From: Mycolicibacterium sp. CR10
Lineage (GTDB): Bacteria; Actinomycetota; Actinomycetes; Mycobacteriales; Mycobacteriaceae
Length of the DNA stretch: 64,000 bases
Assembly: GCF_005222675.1 (NCBI RefSeq)
Contig: NZ_STGE01000047.1
Coordinates: 50,385-114,384 of the forward strand
Direction of reading: 5' to 3'
In this document: one piece after another, positions 41,090 through 50,095 of the stretch
Position numbering within the stretch: the stretch's first letter is position 1
Layout: the number at the start of each line of letters is the position of its first letter
Notes under the pieces: generated by a model
The model's input: only the letters and a program-made list of their open reading frames with translations
Told to the model about the DNA's origin: nothing
The model's database searches: none
Position numbers and translations under genes: made by a program

Positions 41090-41602
41090 ATGACGCCGCA
41101 GGACTTACGACCCGACCTCGAACATCGTAGACAGCAGACCTACGTCGGTAGGACTGAAGCGGTCACGATGGCGACGATCGACCGTGCAGCCGACCGAATT
41201 CCCGAAATCATCACATGGCTGGGTGAGCACGGCGTAGCTCCCGCTGGAGCACCGTTTCTTCGCTATCGAGTGATCGACATGGAAGGCGCCGTGGTGGTGG
41301 AAGCCGGTGTTCCCGTCGATGATTCAGCGATAGGTGCATCAGTGGAACAGTCTGAACTTCAGCTGCAGTCGTTGCCGGCTGGTCGATACGTCACGGTGAC
41401 CCACCACGGCCACGTCGACGAATTGACGGGTGTGAACGCAGCTCTGATGGCGTGGGCTGCCGAGCAGGGGATCACCTGGGACATGTCCACCGCCGACGAT
41501 GGACAGCACTGGACGTGCAGGCTGGAGACCTACCTGACCAACCCCGTCGAACAACCCGACCCCCATCAGTGGATGACTCTGCTCGCCATGAAGACAACCT
41601 GA
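41090..41602 (+). CDS. GyrI-like/AraC effector-binding-domain protein
   Basis: 170 residues matching the stand-alone GyrI-like small-molecule-binding fold: the start VGRTEAVTMATIDRAADRIPEIITWL, the middle GAPFLRYRVIDMEGAVVVEAGVPV and the end WTCRLETYLTNP. Such proteins bind hydrophobic drugs or dyes or hydrolyse thioesters; they have no DNA-binding domain. The 242 bases between it and the insertion sequence hold nothing that I can support. It converges on ligD. Confidence 0.8.
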   Translation: MTPQDLRPDLEHRRQQTYVGRTEAVTMATIDRAADRIPEIITWLGEHGVAPAGAPFLRYRVIDMEGAVVVEAGVPVDDSAIGASVEQSELQLQSLPAGRYVTVTHHGHVDELTGVNAALMAWAAEQGITWDMSTADDGQHWTCRLETYLTNPVEQPDPHQWMTLLAMKTT

Positions 41603-41630
41603 GCCCAGCTCGCCCGAGGACCTCTGGCAC

Positions 41631-43916
41631 CTACTCCCACTCGACGTCAGCCGGCACCTTGTCGTCGCGCAGCCCACGCCAACTCGGCTGCCGCAGCCGG
41701 TTGTCGGCGGTGCGCTCGCTGTAGCGGACCTCACCCACCAATTCCGGGCGCACGAACGTCACGCCTTTGGCGTCCTGCTTCGGAAGCTCAGTGGCGAAGG
41801 GTGATTCGTCGGTGTGCAGCGGCGCGAGCGTCTTTCTGAGCGCGGTGAGTTCCTTCTCGGTGAAGCCGGTCCCGACCCGCCCGACGAACTGCAGGCCATC
41901 GTCGGTGGGGATGCCCAGCATCAGCGCACCGATTCCGCTCGTGCGCCCGCCAGTCCCCTCGCGCCAGCCACCGATCACTACTTCCTGGGTGTTCCAGATC
42001 TTGTCCTTGATCCACGACGACGACCGGCGACCGGGCTGATACGTGGAGTCCCGCTTCTTGGCGACGACCCCCTCCCACCGCTTCTTGCGCGCGAACTCGA
42101 GGGCTTCGGGGCCGTCGCCGTCGATCTGGTCGGGCACGATCAACCCGCCGCCCTCGGCGAGCGCCTCGAGAAGCCGCCTGCGGTCGGAATACTTGGCCCG
42201 CATCAACGATCTGCCGTCGAGGTACAGAATGTCGAACGCCCAGAACTCGAGTCGGGTCGAGCGGGCCCGGTTCTGCATCTCGCCGAAGCTCGGGACGCCC
42301 GACTCATCGAGGGCGACCGCTTCACCGTCGAGGATCACGTGATGGTCGGCGAGGTCGGCGGCAACCGCCTTCAGTTGCGGGTACTCGTCGGTGACGTCGC
42401 GCCCGCGCCGGGAGCGCAGCGTGAGCTTTCCACGGTCGGCATCAAGGAGCAGTCGGTAGCCATCCCACTTCCCCTCGAAAGCCCATTGACCCTTCGTGAG
42501 TTTCTGGACTGACCCCTCGGTGCTCAGCATCGGCGCGAGATCGGCTGCGGTGGGCCGCTTCTGGTCCTTCATCCGGTGAGCGAGCCAGTTCTTGCCGTCA
42601 GTCTGGATCAGCGCGTAGCGGCCGTCGATCTTCTCGCCGTGCAGCGTGACGATCACCTCGCCGCCCTTGTCCGGTCCATCGGGGGCGTTGTCGCGGAACT
42701 TCTCGGTCTCGTAAGTGCCAGTGTCCCAGACGTAGACCTCGCCCCCGCCGTACTCGCCCTTGGGGATGTCCCCGGCGAAGGTGAGGTACTCCATCGGATG
42801 GTCCTCGGTGTGCACGGCGAGGTGGTTGACCGACGGCGCGTCCGGCAGATTCTTCGGCACCGCCCAACTGACCAGGACACCGTCGCGTTCCAGCCGGAAG
42901 TCGTAGTGCAGTCGCCGGGCGTGGTGTTCCTGGATGACGAACTTGTCATTGTTCCCGACGGTCGGCGCCTTGGCGGGGACCGGCTCCGGGGTCTTGGCCC
43001 GGTCCCTCATGCCGCGGTACGTCGTCAGGCGGTCGGCGACCGGCAGCACGTCGTCCATCTCGGCCAGCAGATCGCCGTCGGACTCCAACCGGTCCAGCAC
43101 TTCGTCGAACGTCAGGTGACGCAGCTCCGGATCGTCGATCTCCTCCCATGTGCGCGGCGCCGCCACGGTCGGATGTTCGCGTCCCCGAAGCGAATACGGT
43201 GCGACCGTGGTCTTGTTGCCGTTGTTCTGGCTCCAGTCCACGAACACCTTTCCGTCCCGCAGGCTCCTGGTCATCGTCGCGGTGACCTGCTTGGGCATCG
43301 TCTGCTCCAGTTGCTGGGCCACCCTCTTGGCGAGCACCGAGGCGCCGCGCGAGCTGATCGGCTCCTGCAGCGGAACATAGAGATGCAGGCCTTTGCTGCC
43401 GCTGGTCAGTGGGAAGGTTTGCAGTCCGATGTCGGTGATCAGGTCGCGCACTTCGTGGGCGACCCGGCAGAGCTGCGGCATGGTGACGCCCTCGCCGGGG
43501 TCGAGGTCGAACACGATGCGGGTGGCAGGTCCCACGGTTTCACTTCCCGCCCGCCCCCCTGCCTGGCGGACGAACCGCCACTGCGGCACGTGCACCTCCA
43601 GCGCGGCCTGCTGGGCGATCCACGCCAGGCCCTCGACGGTGTCGATGATCGGGTAGGTGGTGGTGCCCGACTTGTGCGCGATGGTGCCTCGCTCCAGCCA
43701 GTCGGGTGCCGAGGATGCCAGCTGCTTCTCGAAGAACGACCCTTCCGCTACGCCGTTGGGCCACCGCTTGCGTGTCACTGCCCGGCCGGCGATGTGGGGC
43801 AGCATCGCTTCGGCGACGTTGACGTAGTAGTCGAAGACTTGCCCCTTGGTGGTACCCGTCGCCGGGTACAGCACCTTGTCCGGGTTGGTCAGCTTCACCC
43901 GGTCATAGCGGTCCAC
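41631..43916 (-). CDS. ligD: Multifunctional NHEJ ATP-dependent DNA ligase LigD
   Basis: Repairs double-strand breaks together with Ku. 761 residues in the mycobacterial order. Polymerase/primase domain, about 1-290, with Asp137 and Asp139 (VFDLDPGEG). 3'-phosphoesterase domain, about 325-450, with the EHHARRLHYDFRLE set at 330-343. Ligase domain, about 478-761, with the nucleotidyl Lys483 in EGKWDGYR, LDGEAV and EGVVAKKRDSTY. GTG 43916 follows from alignment with Rv0938. The frame is open to 44351, but that stretch overlaps the divergent kinase gene. Confidence 0.97.
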   Translation of the reverse strand: MDRYDRVKLTNPDKVLYPATGTTKGQVFDYYVNVAEAMLPHIAGRAVTRKRWPNGVAEGSFFEKQLASSAPDWLERGTIAHKSGTTTYPIIDTVEGLAWIAQQAALEVHVPQWRFVRQAGGRAGSETVGPATRIVFDLDPGEGVTMPQLCRVAHEVRDLITDIGLQTFPLTSGSKGLHLYVPLQEPISSRGASVLAKRVAQQLEQTMPKQVTATMTRSLRDGKVFVDWSQNNGNKTTVAPYSLRGREHPTVAAPRTWEEIDDPELRHLTFDEVLDRLESDGDLLAEMDDVLPVADRLTTYRGMRDRAKTPEPVPAKAPTVGNNDKFVIQEHHARRLHYDFRLERDGVLVSWAVPKNLPDAPSVNHLAVHTEDHPMEYLTFAGDIPKGEYGGGEVYVWDTGTYETEKFRDNAPDGPDKGGEVIVTLHGEKIDGRYALIQTDGKNWLAHRMKDQKRPTAADLAPMLSTEGSVQKLTKGQWAFEGKWDGYRLLLDADRGKLTLRSRRGRDVTDEYPQLKAVAADLADHHVILDGEAVALDESGVPSFGEMQNRARSTRLEFWAFDILYLDGRSLMRAKYSDRRRLLEALAEGGGLIVPDQIDGDGPEALEFARKKRWEGVVAKKRDSTYQPGRRSSSWIKDKIWNTQEVVIGGWREGTGGRTSGIGALMLGIPTDDGLQFVGRVGTGFTEKELTALRKTLAPLHTDESPFATELPKQDAKGVTFVRPELVGEVRYSERTADNRLRQPSWRGLRDDKVPADVEWE

Positions 43917-43956
43917 CCCTCCACGGTATAACTGAAGGACTCGTCGAGGAGGCAAC

Positions 43957-44895
43957 GTGACCGCACGCGCACTGGTCATCGGTGAGGCGCTGATCGACAT
44001 CGTCGAGCGGGGCGGTGAAGTCGTTGGCGAGCACGTCGGCGGAAGTCCGCTCAACGTCGCGATCGGACTCGCCCGGCTGGGTCGCGGCGTCGACTTCCTC
44101 ACCCACATCGGCACCGACGCCCGCGGGCAACGCATCAGCGAGTACGTCGAATCCTCAGGTGCGCAACTGGTTCCGGGTAGCCAGGACGCGGCGCGAACTC
44201 CGACTGCGCGCGCCACGCTCGACGACGCGGGCTCGGCGACGTACACCTTCGACATCGACTGGCAGCTGACCGGCACGCCGGAGGTCGCGCCACCGCTGGT
44301 GGTCCACACCGGTTCGATCGCCACGGTGCTCGAACCCGGATGCCTGGCCACCGCGGCCCTGGTCGACGCGTATCACCTCTCGGCGACACTGACTTTCGAC
44401 CCCAACATCCGGCCGGCGCTGATCGAGGACGCCGACGCGGCCCGTGCCCGCATCGACCGGCTACTCGAGCGTGCCGACGTCATCAAGGCCAGCGACGAGG
44501 ATCTGCACTGGATCGATCCGGCGCGGACGCCGGAACAGATCGTCACCGGATGGCTGGCGCTCGGCCCGTCGATCGTCGTGGTGACGATGGGCGCCGACGG
44601 GGCGATCGCGATGTGTGCGGCGGGAACGGTGCGGGTACCTGCGTTTGATGTGGACGTGGTGGACACCGTGGGCGCGGGCGACGCGTTCATGACGGGCCTC
44701 ATCGACTCGCTGTGGTCGCTGGACCTGCTGGGCGCCGACCGCCGAGCGGACCTTGCCGCCATCGACACCGCCAAGCTGACGACCTCGGTGCGTGCGGCGG
44801 CGCTGACCGCGGCGCTCACCGTAGCGCGCGCCGGGGCCGACCTGCCCGATCGCGCCAGACGCGATGCCGCCGCTTCATCGGCCATACTGGGCTGA
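43957..44895 (+). CDS. PfkB-family carbohydrate kinase (fructokinase/ribokinase type)
   Basis: 312 residues. ALVIGEALIDIVERGG at the start, GGSPLNVAIGLARLG near residue 28 and the ATP/active-site motif DTVGAGDAF near residue 235 mark a PfkB sugar kinase. The sugar is not known. It lies between ligD and ku, and its stop overlaps the ku start (TGATG), so ku is probably translated from the same mRNA, an unexpected coupling of sugar metabolism and DNA repair. Confidence 0.9.
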   Translation: MTARALVIGEALIDIVERGGEVVGEHVGGSPLNVAIGLARLGRGVDFLTHIGTDARGQRISEYVESSGAQLVPGSQDAARTPTARATLDDAGSATYTFDIDWQLTGTPEVAPPLVVHTGSIATVLEPGCLATAALVDAYHLSATLTFDPNIRPALIEDADAARARIDRLLERADVIKASDEDLHWIDPARTPEQIVTGWLALGPSIVVVTMGADGAIAMCAAGTVRVPAFDVDVVDTVGAGDAFMTGLIDSLWSLDLLGADRRADLAAIDTAKLTTSVRAAALTAALTVARAGADLPDRARRDAAASSAILG

Positions 44896-45824
44896 TGCGA
44901 TCCATCTGGAAGGGTTCGATCGCCTTCGGCCTGGTGAACGTACCGGTGAAGGTCTATAGCGCCACCGAGGACCACGACATCAAGTTCCACCAGGTGCACG
45001 CCAAGGACAACGGGCGCATCCGCTACAAACGCGTCTGCGAGGTGTGCGGCGAGGTCGTCGAGTACCGCGACATCACGCGGGCGTACGACTCCGACGACGG
45101 CCAGACGGTCATCATCACCGACGACGACATCTCCACCCTTCCCGAGGAGCGCAGCCGCGAGATCGATGTGCTCGAGTTCGTGCCCGCAGCCGATCTCGAC
45201 CCGCTGATGTACGACAAGAGCTACTTCCTCGAACCCGACGGCAAGTCGTCGAAGTCCTATGTGCTGCTGGCGAAGACGCTGATGGAGACCGACCGCGTGG
45301 CGATCGTGAACTTCGCTCTTCGCAACAAGACCCGGCTGGCGGCGCTGCGGGTCAAGGACTTCAGCAAGCGCGACGTCATGATGATCCACACGCTGCTGTG
45401 GCCCGACGAGATCCGCGACCCCGACTTCCCGGTGCTGGACAAGGAAGTCGACATCAAACCCTCCGAGTTGAAGATGGCCAGCCAGGTCGTCGACTCGATG
45501 ACCGATGACTTCAACCCGGACCGCTACCACGACGACTATCAGGAACATCTGCTGGAGCTGATCCAGGCCAAACTCGAGGGCGGCGAGGCGTTCACCACCG
45601 AGGAGGAGCCGCAGGAGCTCGACGAGACCGAGGACGTCTCCGACCTCCTCGCCAAACTCGAGGCCAGCGTGAAAGCCCGCAAGGCGAGCTCGAGCTCATC
45701 GGAGTCGGACGGCGACGGGCCCGCCAAGAAGGCACCGGCGAAGAAGGCCGCGGCCAAGAAGGCTCCCGCGAAAAAAGCGGCGAAAAAGGCTCCTGCGAAG
45801 AAGGCCGCGGCCAAGAAGAGCTGA
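44895..45824 (+). CDS. ku: NHEJ DNA end-binding protein Ku
   Basis: Forms a homodimeric ring on broken DNA ends and recruits LigD. 309 residues. The Ku core, MRSIWKGSIAFGLVNVPVKVY to about residue 260, is complete. The C-terminal tail repeats AKKAPAKKAAAKK-type units (about 278-309), like the histone-H1-like tails of other mycobacterial Ku proteins that help DNA binding. ATG 44895 overlaps the kinase stop by one base. Corresponds to Rv0937c, though M. tuberculosis lacks the kinase in between. Confidence 0.97.
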   Translation: MRSIWKGSIAFGLVNVPVKVYSATEDHDIKFHQVHAKDNGRIRYKRVCEVCGEVVEYRDITRAYDSDDGQTVIITDDDISTLPEERSREIDVLEFVPAADLDPLMYDKSYFLEPDGKSSKSYVLLAKTLMETDRVAIVNFALRNKTRLAALRVKDFSKRDVMMIHTLLWPDEIRDPDFPVLDKEVDIKPSELKMASQVVDSMTDDFNPDRYHDDYQEHLLELIQAKLEGGEAFTTEEEPQELDETEDVSDLLAKLEASVKARKASSSSSESDGDGPAKKAPAKKAAAKKAPAKKAAKKAPAKKAAAKKS

Positions 45825-45883
45825 GTCCGCGCCCCTCGTTAACCACACCGCTTCTCCACGGATTTGCCTGACGGCGTGCCGTC

Positions 45884-45904
45884 GCCCTGTGGCGAAGGGC
45901 TTTT
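45884..45904 (+). terminator. Intrinsic terminator after ku
   Basis: GCCCT (45884-45888) pairs with AGGGC (45896-45900), followed at once by TTTT. A second small hairpin GACGGC/GCCGTC stands just before it. The region 45825-46115 otherwise holds no gene that I can support. Confidence 0.65.
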
Positions 45905-46115
45905 GCGGGCACCCTGCAGCTCGCATTCAGAGGCCTAAAGGCCCGTTGAGGGTGCACCCATGTGCCCTACATAACGTGCCAAAAGTCCGGTTGCATAGCA
46001 ATCAACAGTTCCGCTGCTGCTCGGAGGCCCAGATGCCAAGTCCGCACCGCTGGGTGGCAGCAAACAGAGAGGACAAGTCCTTTGCCATGACACCCGTGGT
46101 GCACCAGGAGAAACA

Positions 46116-46400
46116 ATGTGTCGCATCTCTATCGCTTTGGCAGTCATCGCACTCTCGGCCGGCGGAATCGCTGTAGCTGCGCCGGTCTCGGCGCAGTGTC
46201 AGGGCGGTTGGACGCCGTGGGGCGGGGGGCAATATTGCGATGGCGCCACCTATGAGGATGGCAGTTACGACCACTGCGTCAGCGTCACCGTGCTCGGCTT
46301 CGGCGGAACCCAATGCAATCGCGTCTGCCCCCCTGATCCCGCCAACCCGGCGGCCCCGCTTCCGTGGCAGCCCGGCGCATTCTGCCCGTTCCGCAACTAG
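46116..46400 (+). CDS. Small secreted Cys-containing protein
   Basis: 94 residues with a signal peptide (hydrophobic 5-20, cleavage after about ...VSAQ). The mature part has five Cys and is rich in Gly, Pro and Trp (GGWTPWGGGQYCDG, CPPDPANPAAPLPW). AGGAGA precedes the ATG by 6 bases. This CDGxxY-type pattern recurs among small mycobacterial exported proteins. Function unknown. Similar small exported proteins are encoded at 46501, 47033, 50096 and 50385. Confidence 0.8.
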   Translation: MCRISIALAVIALSAGGIAVAAPVSAQCQGGWTPWGGGQYCDGATYEDGSYDHCVSVTVLGFGGTQCNRVCPPDPANPAAPLPWQPGAFCPFRN

Positions 46401-46500
46401 CAGCAGATCGTTTGAACCCTGATGAGGCACGAGAGTCCGTCCCTGGGAAGTGCATGACACCCAGAATCTCCGCACAGAGCCAACCGAGAGAAGATATGCA

Positions 46501-46878
46501 ATGAAGCCTTGGCTGCAACGCAGCGCCGTGTCGGCCGTCGGTTTGGCATTTCTGCCGCTGATGGAACTCGCCTCACCAGCGGTCGGGCACGCCCAACCAC
46601 CACCACCGCCCTGCCCGCCGGGCATGTACTGGAACTTCGCGACGGTTGTATGCGAGTTTCCGCCACCTCCGCCCGTGTACATCGATCCGTGGTTGCCGGT
46701 CTATGTCCCGGATATCGTCGATGTCAACCTCGACCTTGATATCCCAATCCCCGGTCCACCTGGTGTCGGACCGCCTGGTGTCGGGCCTCCCGGAATCGGG
46801 GCTCCAGGACCCGGTGTCGGGCGTCCTGGGCCAGCACCCCGACCTCGCGGCGGTGGGCGCGGCGGTGGGCGACGCTGA
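46501..46878 (+). CDS. Secreted Pro-rich protein with collagen-like GPPGVG repeats
   Basis: 125 residues from ATG 46501. A signal peptide (about 1-31, ending GHAQ) is followed by PPPPPCPPGMYWN and a conserved-looking YIDPWLPVYVPDIVDVNLDLDIP segment. The C-terminus consists of GPPGVG-type repeats and a GGGRGGGRR end. Function unknown; probably cell-wall associated. Confidence 0.78.
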   Translation: MKPWLQRSAVSAVGLAFLPLMELASPAVGHAQPPPPPCPPGMYWNFATVVCEFPPPPPVYIDPWLPVYVPDIVDVNLDLDIPIPGPPGVGPPGVGPPGIGAPGPGVGRPGPAPRPRGGGRGGGRR

Positions 46879-47032
46879 TGTCCACAGCTCAAACTTCCCG
46901 CGCTGAAGGCGATCTCACCTTCCGTATCCATTGCAGTGCGCCTCCCGGGACGGTCGGAAACCTTCGTCGAAGTCACTCCACGCAGCGGCAGCCCGATGAA
47001 TCCGCCAATCAATCGATCAAGGAGAAGAACCG

Positions 47033-47401
47033 ATGATGTTGTCCCTAAGACGAGTTCGACAGCGCGCAGTGATCTGCGCCGTCGGCGCCGGCGCACTGGC
47101 TGGTGCCATGCTTTTCGGCGGCGCCGCGGCGGCGACGGCTCAACCATCGCCCCCGCCACCTGCGCCACCGAATTGCTCGCCCGCGGATTGGGCAGGCGTC
47201 AGGGCCGGCGTTGCCGCGGCCACGTCGGCCTATCTGTTCACCCACCCCCCGGTGAACGATTTCTTCGCGACCCTCGAGGGCCAGTCCAGGGAAGAAATGC
47301 AGCCTCGGGCAAAGGAATATCTCGATGCCAACCCGCAGGTTCGAGCTGAACTGGAGGGCATCAAGCAACCCGCAGTCGACTTCCTCAACCGCTGTAGATA
47401 G
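47033..47401 (+). CDS. Hemophore-related secreted protein (Rv0203-like fold)
   Basis: 122 residues with a signal peptide (about 1-36). The mature domain CSPADWAGVRAGVAAATSAYLFTHPPVNDFFATLEG...YLDANPQVRAELEGIKQP...FLNRC is the mycobacterial haem-binding/hemophore-related domain, an all-helical fold with two Cys that likely form a disulfide. It may take part in haem uptake. It has its own ribosome site (AGGAGAAG). Confidence 0.85.
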   Translation: MMLSLRRVRQRAVICAVGAGALAGAMLFGGAAAATAQPSPPPPAPPNCSPADWAGVRAGVAAATSAYLFTHPPVNDFFATLEGQSREEMQPRAKEYLDANPQVRAELEGIKQPAVDFLNRCR

Positions 47402-47469
47402 CACTCAAGTCCGCCAAGCACCCAGCGCGCGGCGGCCGTCTGCGAGTCCGGTTCACGGAAGGAGAGCTG

Positions 47470-47922
47470 GTGAATCTCCCGAGCTGGGTCTTAGGCCTGT
47501 CGCTCATCGTGCTGACCATCGCCATCCACACCACGGCGGTGGTGTGGATGGCATTCGGCATGAAGACGAGGATTCGGATCCGCGTAGAGAAGCGCACGCT
47601 CGCTCCGCAGCGGGCGATTCCCATTGTGATCGGCAGCATCGGATTGGTCGCAGTGGCGTTGGCGGTTCTGCACGGGCTGGAGGCCGTGCTCTGGGCCTTT
47701 GCGTATCGGTGGCTCGGCGCGTTCGAGTCATTCACCGATGCGTCGGTCTATTCGCTTGGCACCATGATCACGCTCGACATACCGGGATTGGTGTTGCCGG
47801 CCCGGCTGCGAATGATAAGCGCGCTGGAGGCGGTCAACGGCGTCATGCTGTTTGGCATCAGCACCGCGTTCATCTTCGCCACGATGCAGGCCTATTTCTC
47901 GACGCTCTTACACAAGGATTGA
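47470..47922 (+). CDS. Small membrane protein with ion-channel-like pore region
   Basis: 150 residues, GTG start behind GGAAGGAG. Helices at about 6-30, 48-72, and 110-145. Between the last two, the segment ASVYSLGTMITLDIPG resembles the pore loop of two-TM potassium channels, but the T-x-G-Y/F-G filter is not intact. Related proteins are annotated as ion-channel family. Function is a guess. Confidence 0.7.
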   Translation: MNLPSWVLGLSLIVLTIAIHTTAVVWMAFGMKTRIRIRVEKRTLAPQRAIPIVIGSIGLVAVALAVLHGLEAVLWAFAYRWLGAFESFTDASVYSLGTMITLDIPGLVLPARLRMISALEAVNGVMLFGISTAFIFATMQAYFSTLLHKD

Positions 47923-48081
47923 CGAAGATCTGATGGTGGAACGGTTCCGCGTTTTTTCTTCGTCGGTGACCATCGGTCTCGATTCGAGAAGTCTCCGCTC
48001 TCGGGGCCGCCAGCCAGCTCGCGCTCCGTCTTTCATCCCGCTGCGCCGCTTCCACCCGATCTAGCCCTCACCTTCCCAAAT

Positions 48082-48095
48082 TAGAACGTGTTCCA
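48082..48095. promoter_or_regulatory. KstR-type operator
   Basis: TAGAACGTGTTCCA fits TNNAACNNGTTNNA and lies 66 bases ahead of the SDR start at 48161. Confidence 0.68.
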
Positions 48096-48160
48096 GAAAT
48101 CGGCCACACGCGCTGGCTGACCTTGCTAGCGTGACGCGCTGTGAAGGAAATGGGAAACAC

Positions 48161-48952
48161 GTGATCCTGGACAGATTCCGCCTCGACGATCAGGTGGCCG
48201 TGGTAACCGGTGCGGGCAGGGGCCTCGGCGCCGCCATGGCTCTCGCATTCGCCGAAGCCGGTGCTGACGTGGTGATCGCCGCCCGCACCCGGTCGCAGCT
48301 CGAGGAGGTCGCCGAGCAGATCGGCGGCACCGGACGCCGCGCCCACATCGTCGTCGCGGACCTCGCCCGACCCGATGACACCGCCGCCCTCGCGGCCGAG
48401 GCAGTCGAGGCTTTCGGGAGACTAGACATCGTCGTCAACAACGTCGGCGGCACCATGCCGAACGCTCTGTTGAGCACGTCGACAAAGGACCTTCGCGACG
48501 CCTTCACCTTCAATGTCGCCACCGCGCATGCGCTCACCATCGCCGCCGTGCCGCTGATGCTGGAGCACGCCGGCGGCGGCAGCATCATCAACATCACCTC
48601 GACGATGGGACGACTCTCCGGACGCGGTTTCGCCGCCTACGGCACCGCCAAGGCCGCACTCGCGCACTACACGCGACTGTCGGCGCTGGACCTCGCACCG
48701 CGCATCAGGGTGAATGCGATCGCGCCCGGATCGATCCTCACCTCAGCCCTGGAGATCGTGGCCAGCAATGACGACCTGCGCACCCCGATGGAGCAGGCCA
48801 CCCCGCTGCGCAGGCTCGGCGATCCGCTCGACATCGCCGCCGCCGCGGTCTATCTCGCGTCTCCGGCAGGCAGCTTTCTGACCGGCAAGACGCTCGAGGT
48901 CGACGGCGGTATCACCTACCCGAACCTCGATCTCCCGATCCCCGACCTGTAA
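48161..48952 (+). CDS. Short-chain dehydrogenase/reductase, Rv0927c-like
   Basis: 263 residues from GTG 48161, which alignment with Rv0927c supports (VILD-FRLDD); GTG 48131 is an in-frame alternative. VTGAGRGLGAAMA, NNVGGTMPN, and S-x-n-YGTAKAAL with catalytic Tyr/Lys are complete, as is the FabG-like end LEVDGG. It leads a two-gene unit under a KstR-type operator. Probably oxidises or reduces a hydroxy/keto lipid or sterol intermediate. Confidence 0.9.
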   Translation: MILDRFRLDDQVAVVTGAGRGLGAAMALAFAEAGADVVIAARTRSQLEEVAEQIGGTGRRAHIVVADLARPDDTAALAAEAVEAFGRLDIVVNNVGGTMPNALLSTSTKDLRDAFTFNVATAHALTIAAVPLMLEHAGGGSIINITSTMGRLSGRGFAAYGTAKAALAHYTRLSALDLAPRIRVNAIAPGSILTSALEIVASNDDLRTPMEQATPLRRLGDPLDIAAAAVYLASPAGSFLTGKTLEVDGGITYPNLDLPIPDL

Positions 48953-48977
48953 GCCCATCCCCGATTTAAGGACGCGC

Positions 48978-50075
48978 ATGACCAACCCCTCCCCTATCCG
49001 CGTCGCCGCGATCGGCACCGGCAACGTCGGCAGGCACGCGCTCGCCCAGCTGATCACCAACCCGGCGTACGAGCTCACCGCGGTCTGGGTCTCCTCCGAT
49101 TCCAAAGCGGGCAAGGACGCCGCTGAGCTTGCGGGACTTCAGGATTCGACGGGCCCAACAGGCATTCTGGCGACCACCGATCTCGATGCCGTGCTGGCGA
49201 CCGAGCCCGCGTGCGCGGTGTACACCGCAATGGCCGACAACCGGCTGATGGAGGCGCTCGAGGACTACCGGCGCATCCTGGCCGCGGGAGTGAACGTCGT
49301 CGGCAGCGCCGCGGTGTTTCTGCAGTACCCGTGGCAGGTGCTGCCCGAAGAGCTCGTCACTCCGATCGAGGATGCCGCCAAGGCCGGAAACGCCAGCATT
49401 TTCGTCAATGGCATCGACCCGGGGTTCGCCAACGACCTGCTGCCGATGGCACTGGCCGGGACGTGTCAGAGCGTCCAACAGATCCGGTGCATGGAGATCA
49501 TCAACTACGACACGTACGACAGCGCGACGGTGATGTTCGACGTGATGGGGTTCGGCGGCAGCCTCGAGGACACCCCGATGCTGCTGCAGCCCGGCGTTCT
49601 GAGCCTGGCGTGGGGTTCGGTGGTGCGCCAGCTGGCCGCTGGATTGGGCATCGAGCTCGACGAGGTCACCGAGACCCACGTCCGGGTTCCCGCGCCGGAG
49701 GCCTTCGACATCGCGTCCGGACACATCGAGAAGGGCACCACCGCAGCAATGCGGTTCGAGGTGCGCGGCATCAAGGACGGTGACGTGGCTGTCGTCCTCG
49801 AACACGTCACGCGGTTGCGCGACGACCTGTGTCCGGACTGGCCGCAGCCCGCGCAGGAGGGCGGCTGCTACCGGATCGAGATCACCGGAGAACCGTCGTA
49901 CACCGTCGATCTCTGCCTCAGCAGTCCCCACGGCGATCACAACCATGCCGGTCTGGTGGCGACGGCAGCCCGTGTGGTCAACGCGATTCCCGCTGTGATC
50001 GATGCCTCGCCGGGAATAGTGACGGCACTGGACTTGCCTCCCATAACTGGCAAAGGCTTGTACGCTAGGCCGTAA
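48978..50075 (+). CDS. NAD(P)-binding dihydrodipicolinate reductase-like protein, Rv0926c-like
   Basis: 365 residues. The N-terminal Rossmann fold is RVAAIGTGNVGRHAL. The conserved NGIDPGFANDLLPMAL and NYDTYDSATVMFDVMGFG segments are typical of the family often called 2,4-diaminopentanoate dehydrogenase-like. It does not look like DapB itself. It starts 25 bases after the SDR stop, keeping the Rv0927c-Rv0926c pairing, so both probably act in the same pathway. Confidence 0.9.
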   Translation: MTNPSPIRVAAIGTGNVGRHALAQLITNPAYELTAVWVSSDSKAGKDAAELAGLQDSTGPTGILATTDLDAVLATEPACAVYTAMADNRLMEALEDYRRILAAGVNVVGSAAVFLQYPWQVLPEELVTPIEDAAKAGNASIFVNGIDPGFANDLLPMALAGTCQSVQQIRCMEIINYDTYDSATVMFDVMGFGGSLEDTPMLLQPGVLSLAWGSVVRQLAAGLGIELDEVTETHVRVPAPEAFDIASGHIEKGTTAAMRFEVRGIKDGDVAVVLEHVTRLRDDLCPDWPQPAQEGGCYRIEITGEPSYTVDLCLSSPHGDHNHAGLVATAARVVNAIPAVIDASPGIVTALDLPPITGKGLYARP

Positions 50076-50095
50076 CACGCTGGAAGGATCCTGAG

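Noticed and set aside
44000..44351. N-terminal extension of the LigD frame
   Set aside because: It is antisense to the intact PfkB kinase gene and does not match LigD homologues, which begin at about 43916.
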